A DNA stretch of 64,000 nt from Pseudomonas sp. S35 (GTDB taxonomy: Bacteria > Pseudomonadota > Gammaproteobacteria > Pseudomonadales > Pseudomonadaceae). Below the pieces are notes generated by a model, which saw nothing but the letters and a program-made list of their open reading frames with translations, had not been told where the DNA came from and did no database searches. The position numbers and the translations under genes were made by a program. This document shows positions 36,162-45,322 of this stretch, piece after piece (within the stretch, counting starts at the first letter, position 1; each line of letters opens with the position of its first letter). The stretch covers positions 4,526,001-4,590,000 of the forward strand of contig NZ_CP019431.1 of NCBI RefSeq assembly GCF_009866765.1. The letters run 5' to 3'.

Positions 36162-37328
36162 TTATGCCGCTTGCGCGTGCTGTGCTTGACGGACCACCGA
36201 GGCCAGGCGCTTGAGGCCTTCGTCCAGGCGGGCCGGGTCGATATGGCTGAAATTGAGGCGCAACGAGCCCAGGTGTTGATCTGGCTCGGCAAAGAACGGC
36301 TCACCGGGCATGAACGCGACGTTCTGCTCCAGCGCTTGGGCCAATAAGGTGCGGGTGTCCAGCGGCTGTTTCAAGGCCAGCCAGAAGAATAATCCGCCCT
36401 GGGGCACTTGCCAGTCGGCCAGGTCGCCGAAATGACGCTCAAGTGCGGCCTGGAACGCGTCGCGGCGCTGGCGGTAAAAGCTACGCAGTTCCACCAGGTG
36501 CTGTTGGTATTTTTCGCTGCCGATCCATTGCATCGCCTGCCACTGGCCGACGCGGTTGGTGTGCAGGTCTGCCGATTGCTTGAGCTTGAGCAAGTGCGCG
36601 AACAGGTCCGGGCTGGCGATCAGGTAGCCGACCCGCAGGCCGGGCAACAAGGTCTTGGACACGGTGCCGGTGTAGATCCAGCTGGCCTTCTGCAAGCGGC
36701 TGACGATGGGCCGCGCGCTGGCGCCGTCGAAGGTCAGTTCACGGTAGGGTTCGTCTTCGATCAGCGTCACGCCGAACTCATCGAGCAACGCCGCCACGGC
36801 GTCACGCTTGGCCTCGCTGTAGCGCACGGCCGACGGGTTCTGGAAGGTCGGGATCAGGTAGATGAACGCCGGGCGATGGTGCTCAAGCTTGGCACGCAGC
36901 GCGGCCACGTCGGGGCCGTCAGCTTCCAGTTGCACGGTGAGGCACTCGGCGCCGAACAACTGGAAGATCTGCAACGCCGCCAGGTAGGTCGGACCTTCCA
37001 GCAAAACCTGCGTGCCTTTGTCGATGTACAGCTTGGCCGCCAGGTCCAGGGTTTGCTGGGAGCCACTGACCACCAACACCTGACTGGCCTGGCACGGCAC
37101 GCCCAATGCCCGCGCTTCGGCGGCCAGCAATTCACGCAGCTGTGGCTCGCCTTCGCTCATGCCGTATTGGCCGATGTTCAGCGGCAGGTCGTCCCAGTTC
37201 AACGCGGGCAACATGGCTTCGGCCGGCAGGCCACCGGCGAACGACATCACTTCCGGGCGCTGGGCCGCCGCAAGGATTTCACGGATCAAAGAGCTTTTAA
37301 GGCGCGTAACACGTTCAGAGAAGGCCAT
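36162..37328 (-). CDS. PLP-dependent aminotransferase (2-aminoadipate/MocR-like class I)
   Basis: 388 residues starting at the ATG at 37328. The substrate region 'MSFAGGLPAEAMLP' and the cofactor lysine in 'YTGTVSKTLLPGLRVGYL' are clear; 'LIEDEPYRELTF' holds the aspartate that pairs with the pyridine nitrogen. This group acts on aromatic or alpha-aminoadipate-type amino acids. It is divergent from a MarR regulator gene whose two candidate operators lie next to its start, so it is probably the regulator's target. Confidence 0.9.
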   Translation of the reverse strand: MAFSERVTRLKSSLIREILAAAQRPEVMSFAGGLPAEAMLPALNWDDLPLNIGQYGMSEGEPQLRELLAAEARALGVPCQASQVLVVSGSQQTLDLAAKLYIDKGTQVLLEGPTYLAALQIFQLFGAECLTVQLEADGPDVAALRAKLEHHRPAFIYLIPTFQNPSAVRYSEAKRDAVAALLDEFGVTLIEDEPYRELTFDGASARPIVSRLQKASWIYTGTVSKTLLPGLRVGYLIASPDLFAHLLKLKQSADLHTNRVGQWQAMQWIGSEKYQQHLVELRSFYRQRRDAFQAALERHFGDLADWQVPQGGLFFWLALKQPLDTRTLLAQALEQNVAFMPGEPFFAEPDQHLGSLRLNFSHIDPARLDEGLKRLASVVRQAQHAQAA

Positions 37329-37362
37329 GGAGTTCACCGCTAGCGAAGGCTGTAGGAAATAC

Positions 37363-37377
37363 GTCAAACTGGTTGAC
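37363..37377. promoter_or_regulatory. Candidate MarR operator 1
   Basis: GTCAA–ACTGG–TTGAC, a perfect 5-bp dyad within TAC...CC flanks, between the divergent aminotransferase and MarR genes. Identical arms recur 42 bp downstream. Confidence 0.55.
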
Positions 37378-37404
37378 CGAAATTACGATGACTTGAATGG
37401 ATAC

Positions 37405-37419
37405 GTCAATATGCTTGAC
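37405..37419. promoter_or_regulatory. Candidate MarR operator 2, overlapping the MarR start codon
   Basis: GTCAA–TATGC–TTGAC, same arms and same TAC/CC flanks as operator 1. The ATG at 37411 lies inside the spacer, so binding would cover the translation start and suggests autorepression. Confidence 0.55.
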
Positions 37420-37842
37420 CTTAAAAACCAGACCAGTCAGCAGCAGGCCATGGAAGCGTTCTTCTTCGGCTACCAGGCCTTTACCGCCAAAGCCGACGAA
37501 ATGCTCGAACGCCGAGGCCTGAGCCGGGTGCACCAGCGCATCGTGTTTTTTATCGCGCGCTACCCGGCCTTGAGCGTCAAGCAACTGCTGGAATTACTCG
37601 GCGTGAGCAAGCAAGCGCTGAATATGCCGCTGCGCCAACTGCAGGAAATGCACCTGGTGGACAGCGTTGCCTGCGAGACCGACAAGCGCAAACGCCTGTT
37701 GGAATTGACCGAAGAAGGGCTGCGTTTTGAGCAGTCACTGCGCCGTGAACAGGTCAAACTGCTACAGCGCGCGTTCAATGAAGCCGGGGAAGAAGCGGTG
37801 GCCGGATGGCTGGCGGTCAACCAGGCACTGAGTGCCCATTAG
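37411..37842 (+). CDS. MarR family transcriptional regulator
   Basis: 143 residues. A winged helix-turn-helix is visible: 'RVHQRIVFFIARYPALSVKQLLELLGVSKQALNMPLRQLQEMHLVDSV' with the wing 'CETDKRKRLLELTEEG'. The ATG at 37411 is preferred because the longer readings run into the divergent gene's start, although no strong Shine–Dalgarno precedes it. It probably controls the divergent aminotransferase–GST operon through the twin dyads. Confidence 0.87.
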   Translation: MLDLKNQTSQQQAMEAFFFGYQAFTAKADEMLERRGLSRVHQRIVFFIARYPALSVKQLLELLGVSKQALNMPLRQLQEMHLVDSVACETDKRKRLLELTEEGLRFEQSLRREQVKLLQRAFNEAGEEAVAGWLAVNQALSAH

Positions 37843-37890
37843 CCTTTCATCGAGTTTTGAGTACATAATCAAAAACATTATTTGCTTTAT

Positions 37891-37900
37891 TTGTATACAA
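37891..37900. promoter_or_regulatory. GntR-type operator candidate upstream of the purine permease
   Basis: TTGTATACAA, a perfect palindrome 130 bp before the permease start. The same TTGT-N2-ACAA dyad occurs upstream of uraH and puuE. It fits the T-x-GT-N-AC-x-A type bound by FadR-subfamily GntR proteins. Confidence 0.5.
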
Positions 37901-38000
37901 AAGCATAAATTCGCTGCGTGCGAGTTCCTGACCTAACAGTCAACAAACCCGCCAGTACCTCAAAGCGCTGTTGCCCACTCATGTGACCGGCGCTGGAAAT

Positions 38001-38008
38001 AACAATAA
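38001..38008 (+). promoter_or_regulatory. Crc/Hfq-type AACAATAA motif before the permease
   Basis: AACAATAA matches the AAnAAnAA catabolite-repression motif and lies 22 nt before the GTG start. The identical motif is found before the NCS2 permease and at 52027. Confidence 0.5.
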
Positions 38009-38029
38009 AACTCTTGAGGAGTACTCGCT

Positions 38030-39376
38030 GTGGATAGCCGCAAAACCGAAGCCCCTACGCTGGACCTGGCCACGCCGCAAGGCGGTTGGCTGGAACGCCT
38101 GTTCAAACTGCGTTTGCATGGCACCACAGTGAAGACCGAGTTGATCGCCGGCCTCACCACCTTCATCACGATGGCCTACATCATCTTCGTCAACCCCAAC
38201 ATCATGGCCGACGCCGGCATCGATCACGGTGCGGCCTTTGTCGCCACCTGTATCGCCGCCGCCCTAGGTTGCCTGCTGATGGGCCTGTACGCCAACTGGC
38301 CGGTGGGCCTGGCACCGGGCATGGGCTTGAACGCGTTTTTCACCTATACCGTGGTCGGCACCATGGGCTACAACTGGGAGACCGCCTTGGGTGCGGTGTT
38401 TATCTCCGGTGTGCTGTTCATGATCCTCACGCTGTCGCGCATCCGCGAATGGCTGCTCAACAGCATCCCGGTCAGCCTGCGCCACGCGATGGGCGCGGGC
38501 GTCGGTTTGTTCCTGGGCGTGATCGGCCTGAAGACCGCCGGCATCATCGTCGACAGCCCGGCCACCTTGATCAAGCTAGGCTCACTGCATGAGCCTGCCC
38601 CGCTGCTGGCGGCCATCTGCTTTCTGCTGATCGCGATCCTCAGCTACCACCGCGTCTTTGGCGCGATCCTGCTCAGCATCATCGCCGTGACCCTGGCCGG
38701 CTGGGGCCTGGGCCTGGTGCAGTACCAGGGCATTGTCGCCAGCCCGCCAAGCCTGGCCCCGACCTGGATGGCGATGGACGTGATGGGCGTGTTCAACGTC
38801 AGCATGATCAGCGTGGTGTTTGCGTTCCTGTTCGTGCATATGTTCGACACCGCCGGCACCCTGATGGGCGTGGCCCAGCGCGCCGGGCTGGTGAACGCCG
38901 ACGGCAAGATCGAAAACCTGTCCCGCGCCCTGAAAGCCGACAGTGCTTCCAGCGTGTTCGGTGCGATGGTCGGCGTGCCGCCGGTGACCAGTTATGTGGA
39001 AAGCGCTGCAGGCGTGGCCGCCGGTGGGCGCACCGGGCTGACCGCCGTCACCGTGGGCGTGCTGTTTGTGGCTGCGATGTTCTTTGCGCCGCTGGCCGGC
39101 ATGATCCCGGCGTACGCTACGGCGGGCGCGTTGATCTATGTCGCGATGCTGATGATGAGCGGCATGGCGCATATCGAGTGGGACGAAGCCACCGACAGCA
39201 TTCCGGCGATTGTCACCATGATCATGATGCCGCTGACCTTCTCGGTCGCCGACGGCATCGCCCTGGGCTTTATCACCTATGTGGCGCTCAAGGCCGGCAC
39301 GGGCAAGCACAAGGAAATTTCCGTGAGCCTGTGGGCGTTGTGCGCGATTTTCATCGCCAAGTTTGTCTTCCTGTAA
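38030..39376 (+). CDS. Purine permease, AzgA/NCS2 family
   Basis: 448 residues, GTG start with GAGGAG 9 nt ahead. Signatures: 'ELIAGLTTFITMAYIIFVNPNIM', 'GLAPGMGLNAFFTYT', 'FVHMFDTAGTLMGVAQRAGL' and 'GVPPVTSYVESAAGVAAGGRTGLTA'. These mark adenine/guanine/hypoxanthine permeases rather than xanthine–urate ones. About 12–14 membrane helices. In related genomes it sits directly beside the urate genes; here a LysE gene and a giant toxin gene lie between. Confidence 0.93.
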   Translation: MDSRKTEAPTLDLATPQGGWLERLFKLRLHGTTVKTELIAGLTTFITMAYIIFVNPNIMADAGIDHGAAFVATCIAAALGCLLMGLYANWPVGLAPGMGLNAFFTYTVVGTMGYNWETALGAVFISGVLFMILTLSRIREWLLNSIPVSLRHAMGAGVGLFLGVIGLKTAGIIVDSPATLIKLGSLHEPAPLLAAICFLLIAILSYHRVFGAILLSIIAVTLAGWGLGLVQYQGIVASPPSLAPTWMAMDVMGVFNVSMISVVFAFLFVHMFDTAGTLMGVAQRAGLVNADGKIENLSRALKADSASSVFGAMVGVPPVTSYVESAAGVAAGGRTGLTAVTVGVLFVAAMFFAPLAGMIPAYATAGALIYVAMLMMSGMAHIEWDEATDSIPAIVTMIMMPLTFSVADGIALGFITYVALKAGTGKHKEISVSLWALCAIFIAKFVFL

Positions 39377-39396
39377 CCGCGGAAGTGGCGAACACC

Positions 39397-39420
39397 GCCT
39401 CGCCTTCGGGCGGGGCTTTT
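39397..39420 (+). terminator. Rho-independent terminator of the purine permease
   Basis: GCCTCGCC–TTCG–GGCGGGGC, 8-bp stem with a UUCG tetraloop followed by TTTT. Confidence 0.85.
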
Positions 39421-39439
39421 GCATGAATGGAGGAATGGA

Positions 39440-40066
39440 ATGAGTGTGGAAACCTGGCTGCTGTTCAGCGGCGCTGCCTTGATCGTGATCCTGATCCCAG
39501 GCCCGTTGTCATTGCTGATGATCAGCAACAGCCTCAACTACGGCCTGCGCCGTTCATACCCGGCGTTTCTCGGCGGGGTGTTTGCCTCGATCTGCCTGTT
39601 GAGCGCCTCGGCCCTGGGCCTGGGCGCACTGTTGCTGGCCTCGGAGCAGTTGTTCAGCGCCTTGAAGATCGTCGGCGCACTGTACCTGTTCTACCTCGCC
39701 TGGCAGAGCTGGCAGCAGTCGCGCCTGCCGGCCCGTGGCGCGGAGGTTCCGCAGGCAGCGCCCGTGCCGCGCTTTCGCGCGTTGTTTGGCCGGGCCTTTG
39801 TGCTGGGCGCCAGCAACCCCAAGGACATCCTGTTTTTTGCCGCGTTCCTGCCGCAGTTCCTCAGCAGCCAGCAGCCGTTCCTGCCGCAGTTGCTGATCAT
39901 GATCGCCACCTGGACCGTGCTCGACCTGTTGTGCAAGCTGGCCTACGGCCTGGGTGCCCACGGTGCCGCGCGCTACCTGCGCAGCGGCAAAGGCCAGAGC
40001 TGGTTCAACCGCATCAGCGCCGGGCTGTTCAGTGGTGCGGGCGCGGCCTCGCTATTGAGCCGCTGA
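39440..40066 (+). CDS. LysE family exporter
   Basis: 208 residues, six hydrophobic segments. 'IVILIPGPLSLLMISNSLNYGLRR' near the N-terminus is the LysE/RhtB signature, and 'GRAFVLGASNPKDILFFAAFLPQFL' is the second conserved loop. GGAGGA precedes the ATG. It exports amino acids or related metabolites; the substrate is unknown. Convergent with the giant toxin gene. Confidence 0.92.
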   Translation: MSVETWLLFSGAALIVILIPGPLSLLMISNSLNYGLRRSYPAFLGGVFASICLLSASALGLGALLLASEQLFSALKIVGALYLFYLAWQSWQQSRLPARGAEVPQAAPVPRFRALFGRAFVLGASNPKDILFFAAFLPQFLSSQQPFLPQLLIMIATWTVLDLLCKLAYGLGAHGAARYLRSGKGQSWFNRISAGLFSGAGAASLLSR

Positions 40067-40075
40067 GCCAGCCCG

Positions 40076-40097
40076 CCCCGACGCGGGTGCGTCGGGG
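40076..40097. terminator. Convergent stem-loop between LysE and toxin genes
   Basis: CCCCGACGC–GGGT–GCGTCGGGG, a perfect 9-bp stem abutting the toxin stop codon. No T-tract on either side. Confidence 0.6.
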
Positions 40098-43000
40098 TCA
40101 GTCCAACCCGGCCACGCGGCTGAAAAACACCGTGAACGTCGACCCGCGCGTGTCCTGCTGAATGCCCCCCACCAGCCGGACCAGGCGACGTTCTTTGATG
40201 GCCTTCTTGACGGTTTCGTATTGCACACTGCGTTGGCTGCCCCGGCTGGCGAGCTTGCGGTCGAACCACACGTCAGATAACTGCAAGATCCTATTGGACG
40301 ACAACGGAATGCTGCTCGAATCCGTCCAACGCGTAAGGATGAAATATACGTTGTTGGATTTAGGGTGCGTGACGATAAAGTTGTTCAGGTCGCCGCGATT
40401 GCCCTTGGGCACCGTTTCCAGGTGAAACCCCTGACGCTCCAACACCTGCCTGACTGCATTCTGAGCAACGATGATCTTGCTTGAGGCCGGCGCTGTGCGC
40501 TTGTCCAGCAGACGCGGCTCCAGCCTGAAAGGCACCAGGAAGTCCACCCGCTCAAACCCAGGCCCTAAGCCATCTACGCTGATATTCACACTGAACTTGC
40601 CCTCTAACTCGATCGGCCGGAGCATTTTCAGCAAGTCATCGGTGTACCCCGCCGCTCGCGGCACGGCGGGCAGCCAATCGTCGAGCGTGGTGCGCAGGTT
40701 CAACAACCTCGTCGCCGTCATCGAGCGGCTGCTGTCGGCCACTTCCACCAGACGCTGCACGGCGAAACGCCGACTCCCCTGGGTCAGGCCTGGAAAAACA
40801 GCCCCGACCGACTCCGCCAAGGGGCGATTGAACAGGGGTTGATGAGGCGTCCAGCGGCCGTCTGCGCCATAGACGAAGGGAATGGGCTGTTCACCCAGAC
40901 TGACGCCCAACCAGCGGTCAAGGTCATCCATTGCGTTATGGGCCAGGGCCCTGGGGCTTTTTACAAAGACCACATCATGGGGCGCGTGCAGGCCACCGGG
41001 CACTATCTCGAAGTAGTTCTCCCCCAGCTTCACGGCATCGAAAGGCGCCTCGCCATACACCCGGTACAAGCGTTTGGACGCCGACAACACCTGCGGCGAG
41101 ACTCCAGGCAGCTCGTGCCCCCAGGCCTGCCAATAGCTCTCGGTCAACACCGGCTGGCTGCGTACGCGCTCCGCCGTCGGGCGTGAGCGAACAGCCCAGA
41201 ACGTGCCGGGTGCAGGCCGCTCCCAGGGCCGGAACAACGCCGTACTGGGCCCCGGCTGCGGTTCGGGAGCATCGGCGCCCAGCAGCCACTGTCGAGGTTC
41301 GTCGATCTGCAGCAGCCATTCATTTTCTCCTGGGCGTTGTCGGTTTTTCAGACGCAAAGCAGACTCACCCGGCCGACGATAAACGGGATAGTGGTCCCTG
41401 CCGTCCACCACAAATTGTTCGCCATCCTTGAGGTAGCTGCCTTTGTTGCGCCCGCCTAGCGCGATGCCATCGCCTGCTGCGCTCGGACTGCGGTAGCCTT
41501 CCAAGCCCTTGAACCGTTTGGCGGGCAATGAGGTACGCATGAAAAAACTGCCGCCGGCCGCCAAGTGCTGCTGACGATGCAGCCTTTGCAAGACGCGGCT
41601 CATATTGGGCGCCTGCGGCTTGGCGCCGGCTCGGGAACCCCGCACGGGGAGCAACGTCATGGCCACTTCGAGCACGAACATATGCACGCTGGTCACCAAC
41701 TCGAAAATTCCTTCAGGTGAATGCTGCTGATGAAGCCGCCGCGCAGCCAATAACACTTCATACAGCTTGATCCCCAACCCCAGCACCGGCACGAATGACA
41801 ACAGCCCTCGCCACCGTGCATCGGCCTGCTCGCCGAGACGCCACGCGCGGTACACCTTCAATTCGTCATCGGAGTTGCACTGGCTATAAGCCTGGCGCTG
41901 CGCCGTCAATACGCGGGAGTGGGCCAGTAGCTCAAGCAGGTGATTGCCCTCGGTGGGAGTGATGCCTAACCAATTGTCTGGGGAATGAGTGCGCTGCTCG
42001 TCAATTTCCGCCTCAATCGCACTCAAGTCTTTGGCCGGAAACACTCGACTGCGGTTGAACCAGCGCGCCAGATGAAACACGTCGGAACCCAGGGCATAAC
42101 GGAGCAGCCCTTCCATCCAACCGACCTCAACACGCAGGTCGTTCGGGTACCCCGCGAGGCCATCAGCCTCCCACCCCGGGGCAACCCCTTGGGCCATCGC
42201 AGCCTTCGCGCCCGGCGTCGAGGCCAGCCCGATCAACGCCGTGCGGGCCTCTGCCAGGCCGCTGTATTCGGTAATGCTCGGTTGTTCAGGGCTGTCAGGC
42301 CAATACAGCACGCAGCGATCATCCACCTCGTCAATGATCACCACCACGCCGGCGATATGCCGTGGCGCCGGCAGTGTCAGCGCCTCCAGCCTGACCGTGC
42401 ACAACTGCACGCTGTGGCCGTCACGCTCAAGATCGGCACGGCTCTGCGCCGCCAATGCCAGCGCGAACAAACGCTGGCCGGGGGCGCTCAGGCCACTGTT
42501 GGCGGCGCTGAACAGATGCCACTGCGCCGCCTGCCTGAACGCACGCAGCAATGCTGGTCGCAGGGTCTGTGGATCGTCGCTGTGGGGGTCGCCATAAAAC
42601 GCCTGGCGAATCTGTTGGGCATAGCGCTGTGCGAGGTCCAGCCTCGATAGCGTGGCCAGCAAGTAGTCGGGGCTGAGGCGATCCTTCCAGGCTGGCTGCA
42701 GATAATGGGCCTTCTGCAGCCGCCAACGTGCCCAGGGCGCTTTCGCATCAAGGTTATGCAACGCCAATTGCAACAGGCTGTAGGTCTGCCGCTCCTGGCT
42801 GACCACGATTTTCGCGCCGGACTCCCCCACCGCCCGCTCTGGATGCCCCACCCAATGGGCGCTGACATCATCGGGCATGTCCAACAGCGGCTGGTCAATA
42901 TCCAACCCAGGGTAAAAACCGTCATCTTGCAGCCGCTTGATCAACGCGTCGCGGGCAAACACCGTCAGTGCCGGCAAACGCTCGAATACGCCTGACTCCA

Positions 43001-45167
43001 GCGTCTGCCAACTGCGCAGGGATGACGCCTGTAGGCGCCGATAACGCTTGCGCGGCCAAGCCTGCGCGGTCTCCAGCCAGGCTGGAAGCCGCTTGCGCTC
43101 GGCAGCGGCAAGCCGCAGTAGTTGCACGTTGGCGAGGGCCTGTTCAAACGCCTCGCAAGGTGGCACCTGCAGACTGTTGACCGCCTCATCCGCCAGCGCC
43201 AGCCTGGCGAACGACGGATCACTGACTTCGCTGAACACGGGCTCGCCGGCCGCCAACAGATGGTCGAGCTGATTGAAGCCCTTGATCTGCTCTTTGATCG
43301 CCAGCAGCAAGCCGTCGCCGTCGATCTGCGGATACTCGACGCTCACCGGCTCGTCGACCTTCAACGCTCGGACCTTGGCCAGGACGGCACTGCGCTGGGT
43401 ACGATGCAGACAATCCCACAGCGGCGAACGGTCGATCGCCTTGAAGCTGGCGCTGAGTGCTTCGGACAACCTTGCCAGCGATGCAAACGCCTGAAGCCCT
43501 CCTTGCCGTCCAGGCACATACAACATCACCGGTTGCTGGACGGCCTCAGCCGTGCAGATAACCAGCGCGCCCAGCAGGCGCTGGTGTTCAATCACAACCC
43601 CCGTTACCCGCGTGGCGCCGGGCTTGACCATGCCCTGCGCGACCTGTTGCTGCTGGCCCTCGCTGATCAATTTAAGGTGGCACTGCAACCGTGCCTCACT
43701 CTCGAGCGCGCCGCGCCGGGCCCGCAATAACAGGACGCCCCTGGGCGGTTGCCCCGCGACTTTACGACTCCAGAAATCCAGGTCGCCAAGGCTTGCTTCA
43801 TGCGCCTCCAGCATCGCCAATGCCTGGGATTGATGGGTTTGCCATTGCTGATGCAGCACCTGCATCTGCGCCCAGGCTGGGGTCTCCTGGCTGGCATCGG
43901 CAGGGTCCAGCAGCGCCAACAAGCCTTGCTCATAACGCGCCACCGTCTGTTCACAGGCACCCTTGGGCAGCTCGCGGGCCAGGCTGGCAAAGTGGATGTG
44001 ATCACGACATCGGTGTGCGTCCCAGCCCAGCAAAGTCTCCAGCGCTCGATGCAAGGACGGACGCAGCGGGATCAACTGCCGCCGCTGCCGCTCAACCGTG
44101 CGTAAGCGCTCGACGAGGCTGCCGTGGGTACCGCGGATGGCGTCCCGGGGAAACAACAAGGCCAGGTTGACCTGCGCCACGGTGTCCCATTCGTTTTGCC
44201 ATTGGGTGGCGAGTAAAGCGTCGGCGGCCTGTTGCAGTGCATCGTCTTCAATGGGGTCTGCCGGCTGCAGGCTGAACCCGGGAAATTCAGCAACGAACAG
44301 GTCCGGCACCGCGTGTCGTTGACGCAGCGGCAAACGCTGCCACCAGCCGTCCAGGTGGCGACTGACCAATGCCGGCAACGCCTCCTGCAATTGGACCAAG
44401 GAGCCGAATTCGTGAAATCCCTGGGCCAACCCCGGTAGAAAAATCACTTGGCGCTGATGACGCTGGCCCGCACGGTACAGGTGCAACCCGCCGCTCACGG
44501 CCACGGGCGTCGCGCCTTTCAGTGGCCAGTACAGCGACGATACGTTCAAGCTCGCCCAGTCGCCGCCCGCCCGTTGGCGCGCTTCGGCCGTCGGCGCGTC
44601 GAGCAGGCTTTGCACCATGTCCAGGCCATGATCCGACAACTCGAACACGCCATGGGCGAGTACGGCCTGGCTCGCAAGAAAGGCCTGATACAACTCATGC
44701 CAGCGGGCTCGCCTTGATCGCCATGAGTCTGCGGCCAGGCCGTCCCAGTAGCGGGCCATTACGGTGTCGAAGCGACTGGGCCAGTCCGGCCCTAGGGCTT
44801 GGCTCAGCGCCTGCCCGGCCCGATCATCCGGGACGGGGGCCGGGGGCGTCTGCTGCCGCGCCGCCAGTAGCCCAAGGCTGGCCTCAACCAAGTCCTGCGT
44901 GTGGGGCATGCCCTCAAGCGCCAGGGGCACCTTGAGCAACTGGGTGTCGGGGTCGACACCGAATGCGTCGCGCAAGGCCTGGCGAATGATCGAGCCAATC
45001 CGTGGCGCACGGTCGAGCAACTGCCCAAGGCCCTTGGCCGTGACCTCGCAGCGCAGGCCCGCATTGTGCAGTTCATTGATGACCCGGCTCGGTTGCGCCG
45101 TTGCGTTGATACGCCGGGTCAACCCGGCTCTGATGGGGTCCAACTGATTGTCCGTTACCGTGCTCAT
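40098..45167 (-). CDS. Giant DUF6543-like 'dermonecrotic toxin' family protein
   Basis: 1689 residues from the ATG behind GGGAGG. It has no signal peptide. The N-terminal ~1100 residues are helical, rich in Leu, Gln, Arg and Trp, and resemble the large Pseudomonas proteins annotated with dermonecrotic-toxin (DUF6543) regions. Hydrophobic stretches at about 1115–1180 ('LLSFVPVLGLGIKLYEVLLAA', 'FELVTSVHMFVLEVAMTLLPV') could insert in membranes. Residues 1190–1540 carry processing or repeat-like segments ('SYLKDGEQFVVDGRDHYPVYRR'). The last ~130 residues form a distinct domain of unknown activity coded by visibly lower-GC DNA. There is no adjacent immunity or secretion gene, and it interrupts the purine block, suggesting acquisition. 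Family call is from memory of general appearance. Confidence 0.7.
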   Translation of the reverse strand: MSTVTDNQLDPIRAGLTRRINATAQPSRVINELHNAGLRCEVTAKGLGQLLDRAPRIGSIIRQALRDAFGVDPDTQLLKVPLALEGMPHTQDLVEASLGLLAARQQTPPAPVPDDRAGQALSQALGPDWPSRFDTVMARYWDGLAADSWRSRRARWHELYQAFLASQAVLAHGVFELSDHGLDMVQSLLDAPTAEARQRAGGDWASLNVSSLYWPLKGATPVAVSGGLHLYRAGQRHQRQVIFLPGLAQGFHEFGSLVQLQEALPALVSRHLDGWWQRLPLRQRHAVPDLFVAEFPGFSLQPADPIEDDALQQAADALLATQWQNEWDTVAQVNLALLFPRDAIRGTHGSLVERLRTVERQRRQLIPLRPSLHRALETLLGWDAHRCRDHIHFASLARELPKGACEQTVARYEQGLLALLDPADASQETPAWAQMQVLHQQWQTHQSQALAMLEAHEASLGDLDFWSRKVAGQPPRGVLLLRARRGALESEARLQCHLKLISEGQQQQVAQGMVKPGATRVTGVVIEHQRLLGALVICTAEAVQQPVMLYVPGRQGGLQAFASLARLSEALSASFKAIDRSPLWDCLHRTQRSAVLAKVRALKVDEPVSVEYPQIDGDGLLLAIKEQIKGFNQLDHLLAAGEPVFSEVSDPSFARLALADEAVNSLQVPPCEAFEQALANVQLLRLAAAERKRLPAWLETAQAWPRKRYRRLQASSLRSWQTLESGVFERLPALTVFARDALIKRLQDDGFYPGLDIDQPLLDMPDDVSAHWVGHPERAVGESGAKIVVSQERQTYSLLQLALHNLDAKAPWARWRLQKAHYLQPAWKDRLSPDYLLATLSRLDLAQRYAQQIRQAFYGDPHSDDPQTLRPALLRAFRQAAQWHLFSAANSGLSAPGQRLFALALAAQSRADLERDGHSVQLCTVRLEALTLPAPRHIAGVVVIIDEVDDRCVLYWPDSPEQPSITEYSGLAEARTALIGLASTPGAKAAMAQGVAPGWEADGLAGYPNDLRVEVGWMEGLLRYALGSDVFHLARWFNRSRVFPAKDLSAIEAEIDEQRTHSPDNWLGITPTEGNHLLELLAHSRVLTAQRQAYSQCNSDDELKVYRAWRLGEQADARWRGLLSFVPVLGLGIKLYEVLLAARRLHQQHSPEGIFELVTSVHMFVLEVAMTLLPVRGSRAGAKPQAPNMSRVLQRLHRQQHLAAGGSFFMRTSLPAKRFKGLEGYRSPSAAGDGIALGGRNKGSYLKDGEQFVVDGRDHYPVYRRPGESALRLKNRQRPGENEWLLQIDEPRQWLLGADAPEPQPGPSTALFRPWERPAPGTFWAVRSRPTAERVRSQPVLTESYWQAWGHELPGVSPQVLSASKRLYRVYGEAPFDAVKLGENYFEIVPGGLHAPHDVVFVKSPRALAHNAMDDLDRWLGVSLGEQPIPFVYGADGRWTPHQPLFNRPLAESVGAVFPGLTQGSRRFAVQRLVEVADSSRSMTATRLLNLRTTLDDWLPAVPRAAGYTDDLLKMLRPIELEGKFSVNISVDGLGPGFERVDFLVPFRLEPRLLDKRTAPASSKIIVAQNAVRQVLERQGFHLETVPKGNRGDLNNFIVTHPKSNNVYFILTRWTDSSSIPLSSNRILQLSDVWFDRKLASRGSQRSVQYETVKKAIKERRLVRLVGGIQQDTRGSTFTVFFSRVAGLD

Positions 45168-45252
45168 GTCGCCTCCCTGTATATGGAAGGAAAAGGCTAG
45201 GCAACGGACGGACCACTGCGGCGCTACATAGTTGAGCGCAAAACCGGCAGGC

Positions 45253-45279
45253 AAAAAAAAGCCCGCAGTGTGCGCGGGC
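45253..45279 (-). terminator. Rho-independent terminator of uraH
   Basis: GCCCGC...GCGGGC stem read on the minus strand and followed by eight T residues (A-run at 45253–45260). It separates uraH from the toxin gene, which is read in the same direction. Confidence 0.88.
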
Positions 45280-45322
45280 GAAACCAACGAAGAGCTTTGG
45301 GGGTGTGAAGCGAGGTGACGGC

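Noticed and set aside
40066..40098. Immunity gene next to the giant toxin
   Set aside because: Only a 31-bp gap with a stem-loop separates it from the LysE gene, and the upstream side is occupied by uraH and its terminator.
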